Shown piece by piece: positions 9,764 to 18,730 of a stretch of DNA of 64,000 nucleotides (the first letter of the stretch is position 1; every line of letters starts with the position of its first letter). The DNA is from an uncultured SAR324 cluster bacterium (GTDB lineage Bacteria > SAR324 > NAC60-12): the NCBI GenBank assembly GCA_905182865.1, contig CAJJCY010000003.1:159001-223000 (forward strand), read 5' to 3'. The position numbers and the translations under genes were made by a program. A model generated the notes under the pieces. That model ran no database searches. It was not told the DNA's origin and saw nothing but the letters and a program-made list of their open reading frames with translations.

Positions 9764-10399
9764 ATGAGAAAGATATTAAGTTTGCTGGTTTTGTTAGTGT
9801 TCTTTTGCGGTGGCCTTGTTTTTGCGGCCGACTCTGTTTCCAACAGAAAAGACATGACATTAAGATTAGGAATGAAAACAGGAATTCATTTAATGTACGC
9901 AACATCAACTCCGTTTGTGCTGGAGTTTCCCGGTGAAAACTGGACTTTTGGATTGACTTACGGTTCCGGGAAATACAGTTATTCCTATAAGGACTATAAT
10001 CCATCAACGGGTGGTTATTCAACGAAAGCCCAAAATATTAATTTCAGTACTGCAGAAGTAACCGGCAGATACTATATCGGAAACTCATTCAATATTCCGT
10101 TCGGATATGCTAGTTACAAAATTTCTTATCCTGACTGGGTTTATTCAGGGGCTACCTATGACATCGATTATTCCATTACCCAGTTGAATTATGGAATTGG
10201 AAACGAATGGACCTATGACTGGGGCGGATACTACGGAATAGACTGGTATCAGGGAGGAAGCAAACTGAGTGATACAATAACCGTTAAACACAAGTCCGGT
10301 ACCGAAACTACTACCACTCTGGCGCAGGCAACCAAAACTTCGACGGATGTCAGTGCTTTTGCAGGTATTTTTGTGGTAACTTTCGGATTTGGCTTCTAA
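9764..10399 (+). CDS. Outer-membrane beta-barrel-like exported protein, unknown function
   Basis: 211 residues with a clear Sec signal peptide (positive start, hydrophobic core to about residue 20, cleavage after GLVFA). The mature part alternates polar and aromatic/hydrophobic residues, is rich in Tyr, Gly, Ser and Thr (for example YGSGKYSYSYKDYNPSTGGY), and ends in a hydrophobic aromatic strand VTFGFGF with terminal Phe, the usual insertion signal of outer-membrane barrels. I do not recognise a specific family. A decayed gene ending similarly (LGIGYNW) follows at 10490. Confidence 0.7.
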   Translation: MRKILSLLVLLVFFCGGLVFAADSVSNRKDMTLRLGMKTGIHLMYATSTPFVLEFPGENWTFGLTYGSGKYSYSYKDYNPSTGGYSTKAQNINFSTAEVTGRYYIGNSFNIPFGYASYKISYPDWVYSGATYDIDYSITQLNYGIGNEWTYDWGGYYGIDWYQGGSKLSDTITVKHKSGTETTTTLAQATKTSTDVSAFAGIFVVTFGFGF

Positions 10400-10489
10400 G
10401 AATGAAAAATTGAGATTTCTGCAGTTTAAACTGTAAAAGTATTTTCAGAGTATTCTTCATAATTGCCTAGAGTACTGCTAACAAGGAGC

Positions 10490-10774
10490 ATGAACACAAT
10501 TGCCTTGAACTATCAGCAGGATCAATACGACCTCAAGCACCTAAAAACCACTCTTAAATCAGCTACGCTGGAAACCGGCTTGTGAGACAGAGAGTATTTC
10601 CAAAAACAGAATCCATTTAGCTTCAGTCTCAGCACGGGAATGAGTTATGGAATTAGTTTGTCCCAGGTAAAATTTTAATGGGGTGTCTATGACATGGGGG
10701 ATGATACAAAGGCACTGAGGAAAAAGAAAATCGGCGGACAGGTGGCAAGCCTGGGAATTGGTTACAACTGGTAG
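10490..10774 (+). pseudogene. Remnant of an outer-membrane beta-barrel-like gene
   Basis: A single frame from ATG 10490 to TAG 10772-10774 reads as 94 codons interrupted by two in-frame stops (after TLETGL and after SLSQVKF). Between the stops the sequence has barrel-like strands (FSFSLSTGMSYGISLSQV) and ends IGGQVASLGIGYNW, a typical C-terminal barrel strand with an aromatic last residue. It follows the intact barrel-like gene at 9764 on the same strand and may be a decayed neighbour or paralogue. The open frame on the opposite strand is a shadow. Confidence 0.6.
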
Positions 10775-10802
10775 TAACGCCTGAAACGGTGAGACACCAA
10801 AA

Positions 10803-11174
10803 CTAAAATTTTTCCATAATTTTTTCCGACAATTCTGGAGGAAATTCTGCATTCCTGAACTCCTTCAAAACTGATTCTATTAGCGTTTTATCCTCAAGAG
10901 GGTGCAGGATTCGTACGCCTTTTTGATATCCAATTCCTTCCGGAACTTCCAGGTCACGGTTTGTCCTGCTAAACTTCAAGCCTTTTTCTGCAAACCATTC
11001 GAGCACAATTTCTCCAAACAGCAACTGAATTTGCCAAATATTTTTTTCTGCATCAATCCAGAGAAATCCGTGTGCATCCGCTCTGTTTTCGCAACCCAAA
11101 GCAATCTGCTGTAACCCGTCCACCATTTCCTCAGATTTTTTGGAACGGATAAGATAAAATTTGCATTTACTCAT
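10803..11174 (-). CDS. Hypothetical protein, 123 aa
   Basis: A cytoplasmic-looking mixed alpha/beta protein with no signal peptide or membrane segment. It has a Trp-containing middle (GFLWIDAEKNIWQIQLLFG) and an acidic C-terminus. I recognise no family. Coding is supported by a normal amino-acid mix and by its own ATG at 11174, with promoter-sized space upstream (194 bases to dapB, divergent). Confidence 0.55.
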   Translation of the reverse strand: MSKCKFYLIRSKKSEEMVDGLQQIALGCENRADAHGFLWIDAEKNIWQIQLLFGEIVLEWFAEKGLKFSRTNRDLEVPEGIGYQKGVRILHPLEDKTLIESVLKEFRNAEFPPELSEKIMEKF

Positions 11175-11368
11175 AAATGACTGTCCCGTAAAAATTCTGA
11201 AATTCTCTCTGAAGCTATATCAGTTCTCTGTGCCTTGTCTTTTTATGCTAATTCGCTGATCATGTAAACTATACTTTCAGTGCAAAACTAAAACAACAGA
11301 AAGAGAATCAAATCTCTTAGAGTTCAGACTGTTTTAGATTTAGCTAAATCAATACCCTCAAACATGCA

Positions 11369-12103
11369 ATGAGTCTCACACGTGTATTAATCAATGGATC
11401 CATGGGCCGGATGGGCCAGGAATCCGTAATAGCTGTCAGTGAAGATACTGAATTGGAATTAGTTGCCCAAACAGATTTAGGTGATAATCTTTCAGAATCA
11501 ATCAGTCAATCCAATGCCCAGGTTGTGGTGGACTTCACTACTGCCTTTTCTGCATTGAAAAACACTGTCAGTATCATAGAGTCTGGTGCCCGCCCCGTAA
11601 TCGGAACCAGCGGACTGCTTCCAGAAGAGATTGCAGAACTGCAGGTGCTTTGCACAAAACATAAACTTGGCGGCATCATAGCTCCGAATTTTGCCATTGG
11701 AGCAGTGCTGATGATGAAATATTCTCAGGATGCAGCCAAATATTTTCCGCATGCTGAAGTGATAGAACTGCACCATGACGGGAAAGTGGATGCACCTTCC
11801 GGAACTGCAATCAAAACAGCAAATTTACTTGCTGAATCACGAAGTTCAGTTCCACAAAAGATTGCTGATAAAGAAATTATCTCCGGAGCAAGAGGGGCCA
11901 ATGCGGAAAATATCCGTGTTCACTCAGTCCGGCTTCCCGGTTTGGTTGCACACCAGGAAGTTATTTTTGGCGGCCAAAGCCAAACCTTGACCATACGTCA
12001 CGATTCTATCCACCGTGACTCTTTTATGCCGGGAGTCTGTCTGGCCTGCAAAAAAGTGATGGATTTGAACAAACTCGTTTATGGACTGGAGCACCTGCTT
12101 TAA
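11369..12103 (+). CDS. dapB: 4-hydroxy-tetrahydrodipicolinate reductase
   Basis: DapB reduces 4-hydroxy-tetrahydrodipicolinate with NAD(P)H in lysine and diaminopimelate synthesis. The N-terminal nucleotide-binding motif is INGSMGRMGQ (residues about 8-17). The substrate and catalytic motif ELHHDGKVDAPSGTA lies at about residues 132-146, containing the HH and K residues that define the family. APNFAIGAVLMM precedes it. The 244 residues are slightly short of the E. coli enzyme. Convergent with the Xer-like gene, with 13 bases between them. Confidence 0.95.
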   Translation: MSLTRVLINGSMGRMGQESVIAVSEDTELELVAQTDLGDNLSESISQSNAQVVVDFTTAFSALKNTVSIIESGARPVIGTSGLLPEEIAELQVLCTKHKLGGIIAPNFAIGAVLMMKYSQDAAKYFPHAEVIELHHDGKVDAPSGTAIKTANLLAESRSSVPQKIADKEIISGARGANAENIRVHSVRLPGLVAHQEVIFGGQSQTLTIRHDSIHRDSFMPGVCLACKKVMDLNKLVYGLEHLL

Positions 12104-12116
12104 ATGAAAAAAGAAA

Positions 12117-13046
12117 TTATGTTATGGAAGATTGCTCAGTATGTTTTCGTCCCCGCGGATGCAGTTCATGATATACCTCGAAAAAATCAGGCCGGTTTAC
12201 ATGTGCGTACTGCAGGGTTGCATCAAGACTGACATAACCGAACAAATCCTTAATATCTGATAGGTCAATACCGTTTTGAAGTAGATGTACTGCAAATGAA
12301 TGACGCAAAATCCTTGGATTGATGCGACTGGTGATGCCTGCACGAAGAGCGTGTTTTTTGATCATTGCCCAAAATCCAACCCTGCTCATGCGTATTCCGT
12401 TTCGACTCGGAAATAAACATTTATCTTCCGGATTCAGCAGACGTTGTTCTCTTGCCTTTCCCAGATATGTCCGCAGTACCTCCACAGCTTTTGAGGTCAT
12501 CGGTACCATGCGCTCACGTTTTGAACGAACCTTCAAAAACTCCAAATCCAAAAATAAATCCTCCACATCCAGCCCAAGCAATTCTTTCACTTTCAAACCG
12601 CTTGAATACAGAAGCTCCAGCATTGCCCTGTCCCGCAACCCCAAATAATGCTCAAGTGAAGGCACTTCGAGCAGAGCGACAACTTCTTCCTGTGACAATA
12701 TCTCCGGAGGCTCCGGCAGAACTGCAGGAAAAGGTATCTGATGTGCCGGACTGGTTTTTATCAATCCGCTAAGTTCCAGATGATCAAGAAAAAGTTTCAG
12801 GGACGAAATGTGTCGAGCCAAAGTTCTTGGCTTATAGGATTCACTAAGTAAAGAGAGGTAGCTTTCAATATCCTGCCGATTTAGTTTGCGGAGCTTCACG
12901 ATAAGTTTTTGGCTGTCGCTTTCCTCCTCATCTATTTCCAACCACCGCAAAAATCTGTGCAGGTCCAGGCGGTGGCTCTGGATACTGTTTGGAGCATATT
13001 TTTTGCTCTGCAGTGTGTCTAGAAACTCCGAAACCAGCGGCTGCAT
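12117..13046 (-). CDS. Xer-type tyrosine recombinase with altered active site
   Basis: 309 residues. The N-terminal SAM-like DNA-binding domain (SHRLDLHRFLRWLE) is followed by a C-terminal integrase domain. XerC/XerD resolve chromosome dimers at dif. The nucleophile Tyr is present (LQYAHV), as are the second Arg (ILRHSF) and the beta-hairpin Lys region (VRSKRERMVPM). Three other catalytic positions differ. GLRVSEL reads GLKVKEL (Arg to Lys), the His of HxxR reads PRILRH (His to Arg), and the later GHxSL reads GYVSL (His to Tyr). I checked these codons on the minus strand. It may be a degenerate or partner-dependent paralogue, so I give no xerC/xerD symbol. Confidence 0.85.
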   Translation of the reverse strand: MQPLVSEFLDTLQSKKYAPNSIQSHRLDLHRFLRWLEIDEEESDSQKLIVKLRKLNRQDIESYLSLLSESYKPRTLARHISSLKLFLDHLELSGLIKTSPAHQIPFPAVLPEPPEILSQEEVVALLEVPSLEHYLGLRDRAMLELLYSSGLKVKELLGLDVEDLFLDLEFLKVRSKRERMVPMTSKAVEVLRTYLGKAREQRLLNPEDKCLFPSRNGIRMSRVGFWAMIKKHALRAGITSRINPRILRHSFAVHLLQNGIDLSDIKDLFGYVSLDATLQYAHVNRPDFFEVYHELHPRGRKHTEQSSIT

Positions 13047-13125
13047 ATTTTTTTTAACTGGTCCGGTGGAAAGTGAAACGGCTGCATTCTAAAATATTCC
13101 GTATGAAAAAATGAAATAAAATGAA

Positions 13126-13306
13126 ACCCGCAATGCCGTGTGTAAAATTGCAATTGTTACCTCGTTAAACAAGGTGGAGTAATGTAGTAAAAGGTTCGAG
13201 CTTCCTGCTCTACGGCTGGCCTGCACACCCCCTTCCAGGGACTAACTCCTTTTTTATAATATCAGGTAGCAAATGTTTTACATCACGAACACCGCAGACT
13301 CCAATG
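13126..13306 (-). ncRNA. ssrS: 6S RNA
   Basis: 6S RNA mimics an open promoter and sequesters sigma70 RNA polymerase. On the minus strand, directly downstream of zapA, the sequence contains the blocks I know from proteobacterial 6S RNA, in order. These are TGCGGTGTTCGTGATG at the 5' end, TTAGTCCCTGGA before the central bulge, GGGGTGTGCAGG, GGAAGCTCGAACC, then CCACCTTG and a 3' block CATTGCG. The 3' block pairs with the 5' TGCGGTG to close the molecule. Length of about 180 bases and the position next to zapA both fit. The exact ends are estimated. Confidence 0.75.
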
Positions 13307-13441
13307 CTCTTAAGATTACTATCACTGCAGTAAAATTCAATAACGTTAAAAAACTAGATTATATTCTGCCTCATAAAAGATTAAGAGCTTCAAACTTAAG
13401 GTCTCCCACTTGGGATTACAGCTAATAATTGTCAGAGTTCC

Positions 13442-13747
13442 TTAATCAGTTTTCTTTTCAGTTAATACCTTGTCCAGTCGATAATATAATGTTTGCAGAT
13501 CAGCTTCAATCCCGTCAAACTTGGTTACTTTTTTTTGCAGCGTCAGCAGTTTATCAGCCAAATTCAAGGCAACCAGCAAAGCTATGCTTGAAGGACCAAA
13601 TTCTTCTGTTTGTTCAGTAACTTCCTGAATCTGTTGGTCCAGAAACTTCTCCACCTCACGAACGTGTTCTTCACCATACGGACTCGAAATTGAGAAACGA
13701 TTACCGCTGATATTGATCGTGTACTGCTTACTGTCGTTCTCCTCCAC
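13442..13747 (-). CDS. zapA: Cell division protein ZapA
   Basis: ZapA binds FtsZ and bundles protofilaments at the septum. The 101 residues have the family layout: a short beta-rich head (YTINISGNRFSISSPYG), a helix, then IALLVALNLADKLLTLQKKV, the conserved A-LN-A-D helix that opens the C-terminal coiled coil. The start is GTG at 13747, preceded by an AGAGG-like ribosome-binding site. The 6S RNA gene directly downstream on the same strand reproduces the classical zapA-ssrS neighbourhood. Confidence 0.85.
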   Translation of the reverse strand: MEENDSKQYTINISGNRFSISSPYGEEHVREVEKFLDQQIQEVTEQTEEFGPSSIALLVALNLADKLLTLQKKVTKFDGIEADLQTLYYRLDKVLTEKKTD

Positions 13748-13972
13748 TACAACCTCTTTTCGACTAACTGTTTCATAATCCGCATTGTAACAGATCTTTA
13801 ATTATTTATTAGTATCCTCATCATCAAAGACTTCTATAGTTACTTTCTTCTCAATAAGATCAGTGAAACTATTCTAACTCATAATTTAGTTTCTAACAGT
13901 TTTTTTTTAAGAAAGCAATCTCATATTACAATAAATAACATAATTGGGATCAATTTAAACAAATAATAAGTT

Positions 13973-14866
13973 ATGAAATCTCCTCCTTTAAGTCAATTGA
14001 GCATGGAATCCCAGCAAGAATTCGGCGCACTGCTCCTGCTGGATCAGCTGATGCGTTACGATCTGCTTGAAGTTGAAAAAGACAATTTGACTGAAACAGT
14101 CAGTCTGCTAGAAAAAGAAGTTGCAGAACTAAAAAAAGGTTTCTTTCACTCCGATGAACAGGATCAGGAGCTAAGCTTTGAAAAAGATGAACTCAGAGAA
14201 GCAAAAGAAGCACTTACTCAGGTTGAAAAAGAAATGGAGGAAAACGATCATTGTCGCCTGAATCTTGCCCTTGCTGAAACTGACGATGATGGCCTCGAAC
14301 CCCTGTTGAAATTTATGGAAGAACGAGGCACATTGACTATCAGTGACGATAATTTTTATCAGCCGACCAAAAAAGGCCGGGAATTATATCAGCATTTGGT
14401 TGAGCAGCTTGAAGCTTATGTTGTTCATTTTGGCATCTATACTTATGTAGATCTGAATGAGGGTGCATTCGGGGATCCTAAAACGGATTTGCTGGAAGGT
14501 GATCAATGGTCTGATTTGCGGGTTGCTGTTGCAGAGCATAAGGGGATAGACCAATACAGGGTTGTCTTTTTAGCCCTGCTAAGTGCAGAAAGATTTTTTG
14601 AAAACCCTGATTGGAAATTCGATTTGAGCATGGGTACACTTTTTGACGAAATGCAGCAAATTGTACAGGATCAACTCTGTGTGGAAGATTTGGGTTACAC
14701 TGAGAATGAAAGTCAAGTTTCCGGAGAAGATGTTATCCGTGACATAATTGAACAAGGCGAGAAACTATCACGTGAAAGACGCCGGCAGGAACAGGAAACC
14801 GAAGAAAAAGAGCAAGCTGAGGCAGAGCCGAATGAGCAGGTCATAAGGGAAAACTACTACTGGTAA
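13973..14866 (+). CDS. Hypothetical coiled-coil protein
   Basis: 297 residues, strongly acidic, no signal peptide. Residues about 35-95 form a heptad-rich coiled coil (NLTETVSLLEKEVAELKKG). The middle third has a compact mixed domain (LEPLLKFMEERGTLTISDD, then VDLNEGAFGDPKTD), and the last 40 residues are Glu/Gln/Arg-rich and probably disordered. I recognise no family. It lies 6 bases upstream of rbgA on the same strand and is probably co-transcribed, which hints at a ribosome or translation link but no more. Confidence 0.7.
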   Translation: MKSPPLSQLSMESQQEFGALLLLDQLMRYDLLEVEKDNLTETVSLLEKEVAELKKGFFHSDEQDQELSFEKDELREAKEALTQVEKEMEENDHCRLNLALAETDDDGLEPLLKFMEERGTLTISDDNFYQPTKKGRELYQHLVEQLEAYVVHFGIYTYVDLNEGAFGDPKTDLLEGDQWSDLRVAVAEHKGIDQYRVVFLALLSAERFFENPDWKFDLSMGTLFDEMQQIVQDQLCVEDLGYTENESQVSGEDVIRDIIEQGEKLSRERRRQEQETEEKEQAEAEPNEQVIRENYYW

Positions 14867-14872
14867 ATAAAT

Positions 14873-15787
14873 ATGTCCTTAAAAAACAAAGTAATAGAAG
14901 ATTCGGAACAACTTGGAAAAGGTTGGGACACTCCAGACATAAACTGGTATCCGGGGCATATGCTCAAGGCCAAAAAAGAGTTGGCAAAACAGCTGAAGCG
15001 TGTTGATGTGGTACTGGAAATGCGTGATGCAAGAATTCCTGTTTCTTCGGCAAATCATGATTTTGAGAAACTGCTGCAGCAAAAAAAACGGATATTGCTT
15101 TTTAATAAAACCAATTTGGCAGATGAGGATACTACCAGAAAATGGAAAGCATATTTTAAAAAAATGGACACACCGTCCCTCTTTGTTGATGCTTTAAACA
15201 AACAGAATCTTCAAGAAATATTGCCACTTTCCCGCAAATTGATGCGAGAAAAATGGTCCAATTTCCGCAAGCGCGGCATACGCCCTCCCTCACTGAAACT
15301 ATTAATAACCGGAATTCCAAATGTGGGTAAATCCAGCTTGATCAACAGGCTTTCAAGACGAAAGGCAACCGAAATAGGGCCGACACCGGGAGTGACAAAA
15401 CACCAGAACTGGATCAAACTGGGCAAAGATGTTGAACTTCTTGATACTCCGGGTATTTTGTGGCCAAAAATCGAAAATCGAGAAGCTGGTTTGCGGCTGG
15501 CAATTACGGGTGCCATCAAGGACTCAATAGTTGGAACTTCCCTGTTAAGTGATTATTTACTAGGTATTTTAATGCTCCAATCTCAGGAACAGCTCCTGAA
15601 GCATTATCACTTGACTGAGGAAAATCTGGAATTGCTTCCTGCAGATTTGCTGGAGAAAATCGCAGAAAAAAGGGGTTGCCTTAAAAGTGGTGGGGCAATC
15701 GATCATCCGCGTGCTGAAAGTCTGGTGCTGCGGGATTTCAGGGCAGGGAAATTGGGGCGTTTGAGTTTTGATTTACCGGAAACCTAA
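14873..15787 (+). CDS. rbgA: Ribosome biogenesis GTPase RbgA (YlqF), circularly permuted
   Basis: RbgA promotes late 50S subunit assembly. The GTPase motifs occur in permuted order: G4 NKTNLAD (about residues 77-83) comes before G1 GIPNVGKSSLIN (about 146-157), with GPTPGVTKHQNW as switch I and DTPGILWP as G3. The opening WYPGHMLKAKKEL and the C-terminal helical tail with FRAGKLGRLSFD are family features. The 304 residues are typical. It follows the coiled-coil gene by 6 bases. Confidence 0.93.
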   Translation: MSLKNKVIEDSEQLGKGWDTPDINWYPGHMLKAKKELAKQLKRVDVVLEMRDARIPVSSANHDFEKLLQQKKRILLFNKTNLADEDTTRKWKAYFKKMDTPSLFVDALNKQNLQEILPLSRKLMREKWSNFRKRGIRPPSLKLLITGIPNVGKSSLINRLSRRKATEIGPTPGVTKHQNWIKLGKDVELLDTPGILWPKIENREAGLRLAITGAIKDSIVGTSLLSDYLLGILMLQSQEQLLKHYHLTEENLELLPADLLEKIAEKRGCLKSGGAIDHPRAESLVLRDFRAGKLGRLSFDLPET

Positions 15788-15833
15788 GAATAAGATTTTT
15801 TGCTAACTCACAAAATTCTGAAAATTTCAGCGG

Positions 15834-16166
15834 CTATAAAAACAATAGTGCAGCAGTAAAACAGACGACACCCGCAAGTACACTTATTCCGGAATTATTC
15901 CACAACCAGTGACTGACTCCTACTCCTGAAAAGCCCATTGCAACATTAATCAGCTGCGAAGTATCTTGTGTTTTTAGTGGAGATGCAACAGAAACTACAA
16001 GCAATGCGGCAATCATCGAGGGACCCATCAGCTTAAAAAACAGATTGATTTGATGCCGGTTTTGCTTTCCTGTTTCCTTTTTTGAACTGAATACAAACGG
16101 AACTGCGCGAATGAGATAAGTTCCAACTGCAATCAGTATAACCGCTAAAATAAAATCTGTCTTCAT
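15834..16166 (-). CDS. azlD: Branched-chain amino acid transport protein, AzlD family
   Basis: A 110-residue integral membrane protein of about four hydrophobic segments, starting MKTDFILAVILIAVGTYLIRAVPF. AzlD pairs with AzlC as a branched-chain amino acid exporter. The open frame extends upstream to 16247, but the ATG at 16166 overlaps the azlC stop (ATGA), which indicates translational coupling, so I chose it. Identification rests on the pairing, size and the TYLIRA motif. Confidence 0.83.
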   Translation of the reverse strand: MKTDFILAVILIAVGTYLIRAVPFVFSSKKETGKQNRHQINLFFKLMGPSMIAALLVVSVASPLKTQDTSQLINVAMGFSGVGVSHWLWNNSGISVLAGVVCFTAALLFL

Positions 16167-16855
16167 TGGAAATTCCTGACGATGATTCCAATACTGGGCC
16201 CAATTAAAGCTGCTGCAATTATTCCTATTTCTGAGTGACCGCTCCAATGGAAAGCTGCCGCCAGGAGCAAGGAAATCATTACTGCCGGACGCGTAGTGCT
16301 ATTGAGCATGGGAAGCAGTAAACTTAAAAAAAGGGCGGGCAGTGCAAATGAAAGAGCTGGTCTTAAAAAAGAAAAATGACTGAGCAACAAATCTCCGCTG
16401 ATGCTTCCGGCTAAAGTACCGCCAATCCAGCATGAATATGCTCCAAACTCCAAACCCATAAGCCACCAGAACCGTGATTCATGGGGCATGATTCCGATTC
16501 TCGAAAATGCAACTGCGAATACCTCATCCGTCAGTCCAAAGGCCGCTACAAGGCGTTCTCTCAAAGAAAACTCTTCAGTATACCGGGATAAGCCAGGACC
16601 ATAGAGTAAATGCCTGAGATTCAGACCAAGAGTAATTAATGCCGCAGAAAGAATTGGGACACCATCTTTGAGCAAACCAACCAGAGCAAACTGGCTGGCT
16701 CCCGCATAAATGAAGAGTGAAGTAAAAACAGCCGCAAGAGTCCCAGCCTGAGCACCTTCTGCAGCCACACCAAAGGCAAACCCCACAGGAAGATAGCCTG
16801 CCACAATTGGGAAGCTTGATTTCAATCCTCCTTTAAAGGCTGTGCTGCGGATCAT
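16163..16855 (-). CDS. azlC: Branched-chain amino acid exporter, AzlC family
   Basis: 230 residues with several membrane segments. The family signature is at the N-terminus, PIVAGYLPVGFAFGVAAEGAQ, followed by SLFIYAGASQFALVGLL and LNLRHLLYGP, all characteristic of AzlC/YgaZ. AzlC and AzlD together form a small export system. It overlaps azlD by 4 bases. The 42 bases between azlC and typA upstream leave a typA-azlC-azlD read-through possible. Confidence 0.9.
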   Translation of the reverse strand: MIRSTAFKGGLKSSFPIVAGYLPVGFAFGVAAEGAQAGTLAAVFTSLFIYAGASQFALVGLLKDGVPILSAALITLGLNLRHLLYGPGLSRYTEEFSLRERLVAAFGLTDEVFAVAFSRIGIMPHESRFWWLMGLEFGAYSCWIGGTLAGSISGDLLLSHFSFLRPALSFALPALFLSLLLPMLNSTTRPAVMISLLLAAAFHWSGHSEIGIIAAALIGPSIGIIVRNFQ

Positions 16856-16897
16856 AGTTTCAATTCTTTCCCGATTAATTTATGAATCTGGCTGGTA

Positions 16898-18730
16898 TCA
16901 GAGTTTTGGCGGTCGTGCAGTATGCCGGCCTGTAGCAGAAAGCAGCACCTTGCGCAAACGGATATTTTCTGGTGTAACTTCCACAATCTCACCCTCACGT
17001 ATGAATTCAATAGCCCGCTCCAAGGTCATCGGTATAATTGGAGTCAATACAACGTTTTCATCTTTTCCTGAAGCACGGTGATTGGTGAGTTTCTTTTCTT
17101 TACAGGGATTTACGTTGAGGTCCGAGTCACGATTATGCTCACCAATTATCATCCCCTCATAGACTCGTTCTCCTTCGATTATGAATAAAATACCTCTGGG
17201 CTCCAGATTGAAAAGTGCATACGGTACACCTTTACCTTGGCGATCGGCCACAATTGATCCAGTAAAGCGGATCGGGAAATCGCCGCGAAACGGCTCATAT
17301 CCAGAAAGATAAGAGTTCAAAATTCCGGTGCCCCGAGTATCTGTCAAAAACTCGTTGCGGTAACCGATTAATCCACGGGATGGTATGTTGAACTGGACTT
17401 GTACCCTACCTGATCCATGATTGACAAGGTTTATCATTCTCCCTTTTCGCTTTGATAATTTCTCTGAAACAACACCTAGAAAACCTTCTTCGCAATCCAC
17501 ATAAACATGTTCGATCGGCTCCATACGTTCTCCGTTTTCTTCCTTGTAAATTACTTCAGGACGTCCGACAGCAAGTTCGAAACCTTCCCGCCTCATGGTT
17601 TCAATGAGAATAGCCATTTGCAGTTCACCCCGGCCTTTGACCAGAAAGCGTTCTGCATCTTTTGTTTCTTCAAGCTGCAGTGAAACATTAGAGAGGGTTT
17701 CTTTGTGAAGCCGTTCTTTAATTTTATTTGACTGAACCAGTTTTCCTTCCTGACCCGCAAAAGGTGAGGTGTTGGTGTAGAAAAACATGGAGATAGTAGG
17801 CTCATCAACAGTAATCCGTTTCAATGCTTTGGGCCGTTCTTTGGTGCAGATGGTGTCGCCAATCCGGACATTTTCGATGCCTGCCAGGATCATTATTTCT
17901 CCCGGCTCAATCTTCTCCACTTCCTTCATGGTAAAGCCTTCATAAACCTGGACTTTGCTGGCGCGCAAGGCATTTTCCTTGTCTCCTTCACCAATACAGA
18001 CCAACTGTTCGTTTTTGGCTACAGTACCATTTGCAACACGACCTATTGCCAATTGTCCCAGATAATCAGAGTAATCCAGATCTGCAACCAGCATCTGAAA
18101 AGGTTCCTCCAGAGTATGTTTTGGAGCAGGCAGTTCCTTAATAATTGTGTCAAATAACGGATGCAGATCAGCAGACTGATCTTCCAATTCAAATTTGGCA
18201 ATTCCATCCTTACCGATTGCATACAAGACAGGGAATTCCAATTGTTCCTCGTTTGCATCAAGATCTATGAACAAATCATATATTTCATTAAGAACTTCAG
18301 CAACACGTGCATCCTGACGATCAATTTTATTGACCACCACCAACACTTTTTTCTGACCTTCAAGAGCTTTTTTCAACACAAACCGGGTTTGTGGCAATGG
18401 ACCTTCTGAAGCATCAACAAGCAGAATTACACCATCAACCATCATCAAGGCACGCTCCACCTCTCCACCAAAATCCGCGTGTCCCGGAGTATCAAGGATA
18501 TTTATTTTAGTTTCATTCCAGGTCACTGAGCAGTTTTTCGCAGCTTTAATGGTAATTCCTCTTTCACGTTCCAAATCCATACTGTCCATAATACGCTCGT
18601 CCACAGACTGATTATCACGAAAGAGACCGCTTTGGCGGAACAATTGATCAACTAAAGTTGTTTTTCCATGGTCAACATGGGCAATGATAGCTATATTGCG
18701 GATACTATTATTTAAGATTGCATTTTCCAT
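16898..18730 (-). CDS. typA: Translational GTPase TypA/BipA
   Basis: TypA/BipA is an EF-G-like GTPase acting on the ribosome in stress and cold adaptation and 50S assembly. The 610 residues match the family. G1 is [14 protein letters not shown] (residues about 16-29), switch I holds ERGITIKA, G3 is [11 protein letters not shown], and G4 is NKIDRQ. The C-terminal unique domain contains [20 protein letters not shown]. Its ATG shares one base with the rnr stop (TAATG), so it is coupled to rnr. Confidence 0.96.
   Translation of the reverse strand: MENAILNNSIRNIAIIAHVDHGKTTLVDQLFRQSGLFRDNQSVDERIMDSMDLERERGITIKAAKNCSVTWNETKINILDTPGHADFGGEVERALMMVDGVILLVDASEGPLPQTRFVLKKALEGQKKVLVVVNKIDRQDARVAEVLNEIYDLFIDLDANEEQLEFPVLYAIGKDGIAKFELEDQSADLHPLFDTIIKELPAPKHTLEEPFQMLVADLDYSDYLGQLAIGRVANGTVAKNEQLVCIGEGDKENALRASKVQVYEGFTMKEVEKIEPGEIMILAGIENVRIGDTICTKERPKALKRITVDEPTISMFFYTNTSPFAGQEGKLVQSNKIKERLHKETLSNVSLQLEETKDAERFLVKGRGELQMAILIETMRREGFELAVGRPEVIYKEENGERMEPIEHVYVDCEEGFLGVVSEKLSKRKGRMINLVNHGSGRVQVQFNIPSRGLIGYRNEFLTDTRGTGILNSYLSGYEPFRGDFPIRFTGSIVADRQGKGVPYALFNLEPRGILFIIEGERVYEGMIIGEHNRDSDLNVNPCKEKKLTNHRASGKDENVVLTPIIPMTLERAIEFIREGEIVEVTPENIRLRKVLLSATGRHTARPPKL

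Noticed and set aside
13185..13215. tRNA-like GGTTCGAG sequence
   Set aside because: The flanking bases cannot form a T-arm or acceptor stem, and the region is better explained as 6S RNA on the other strand.
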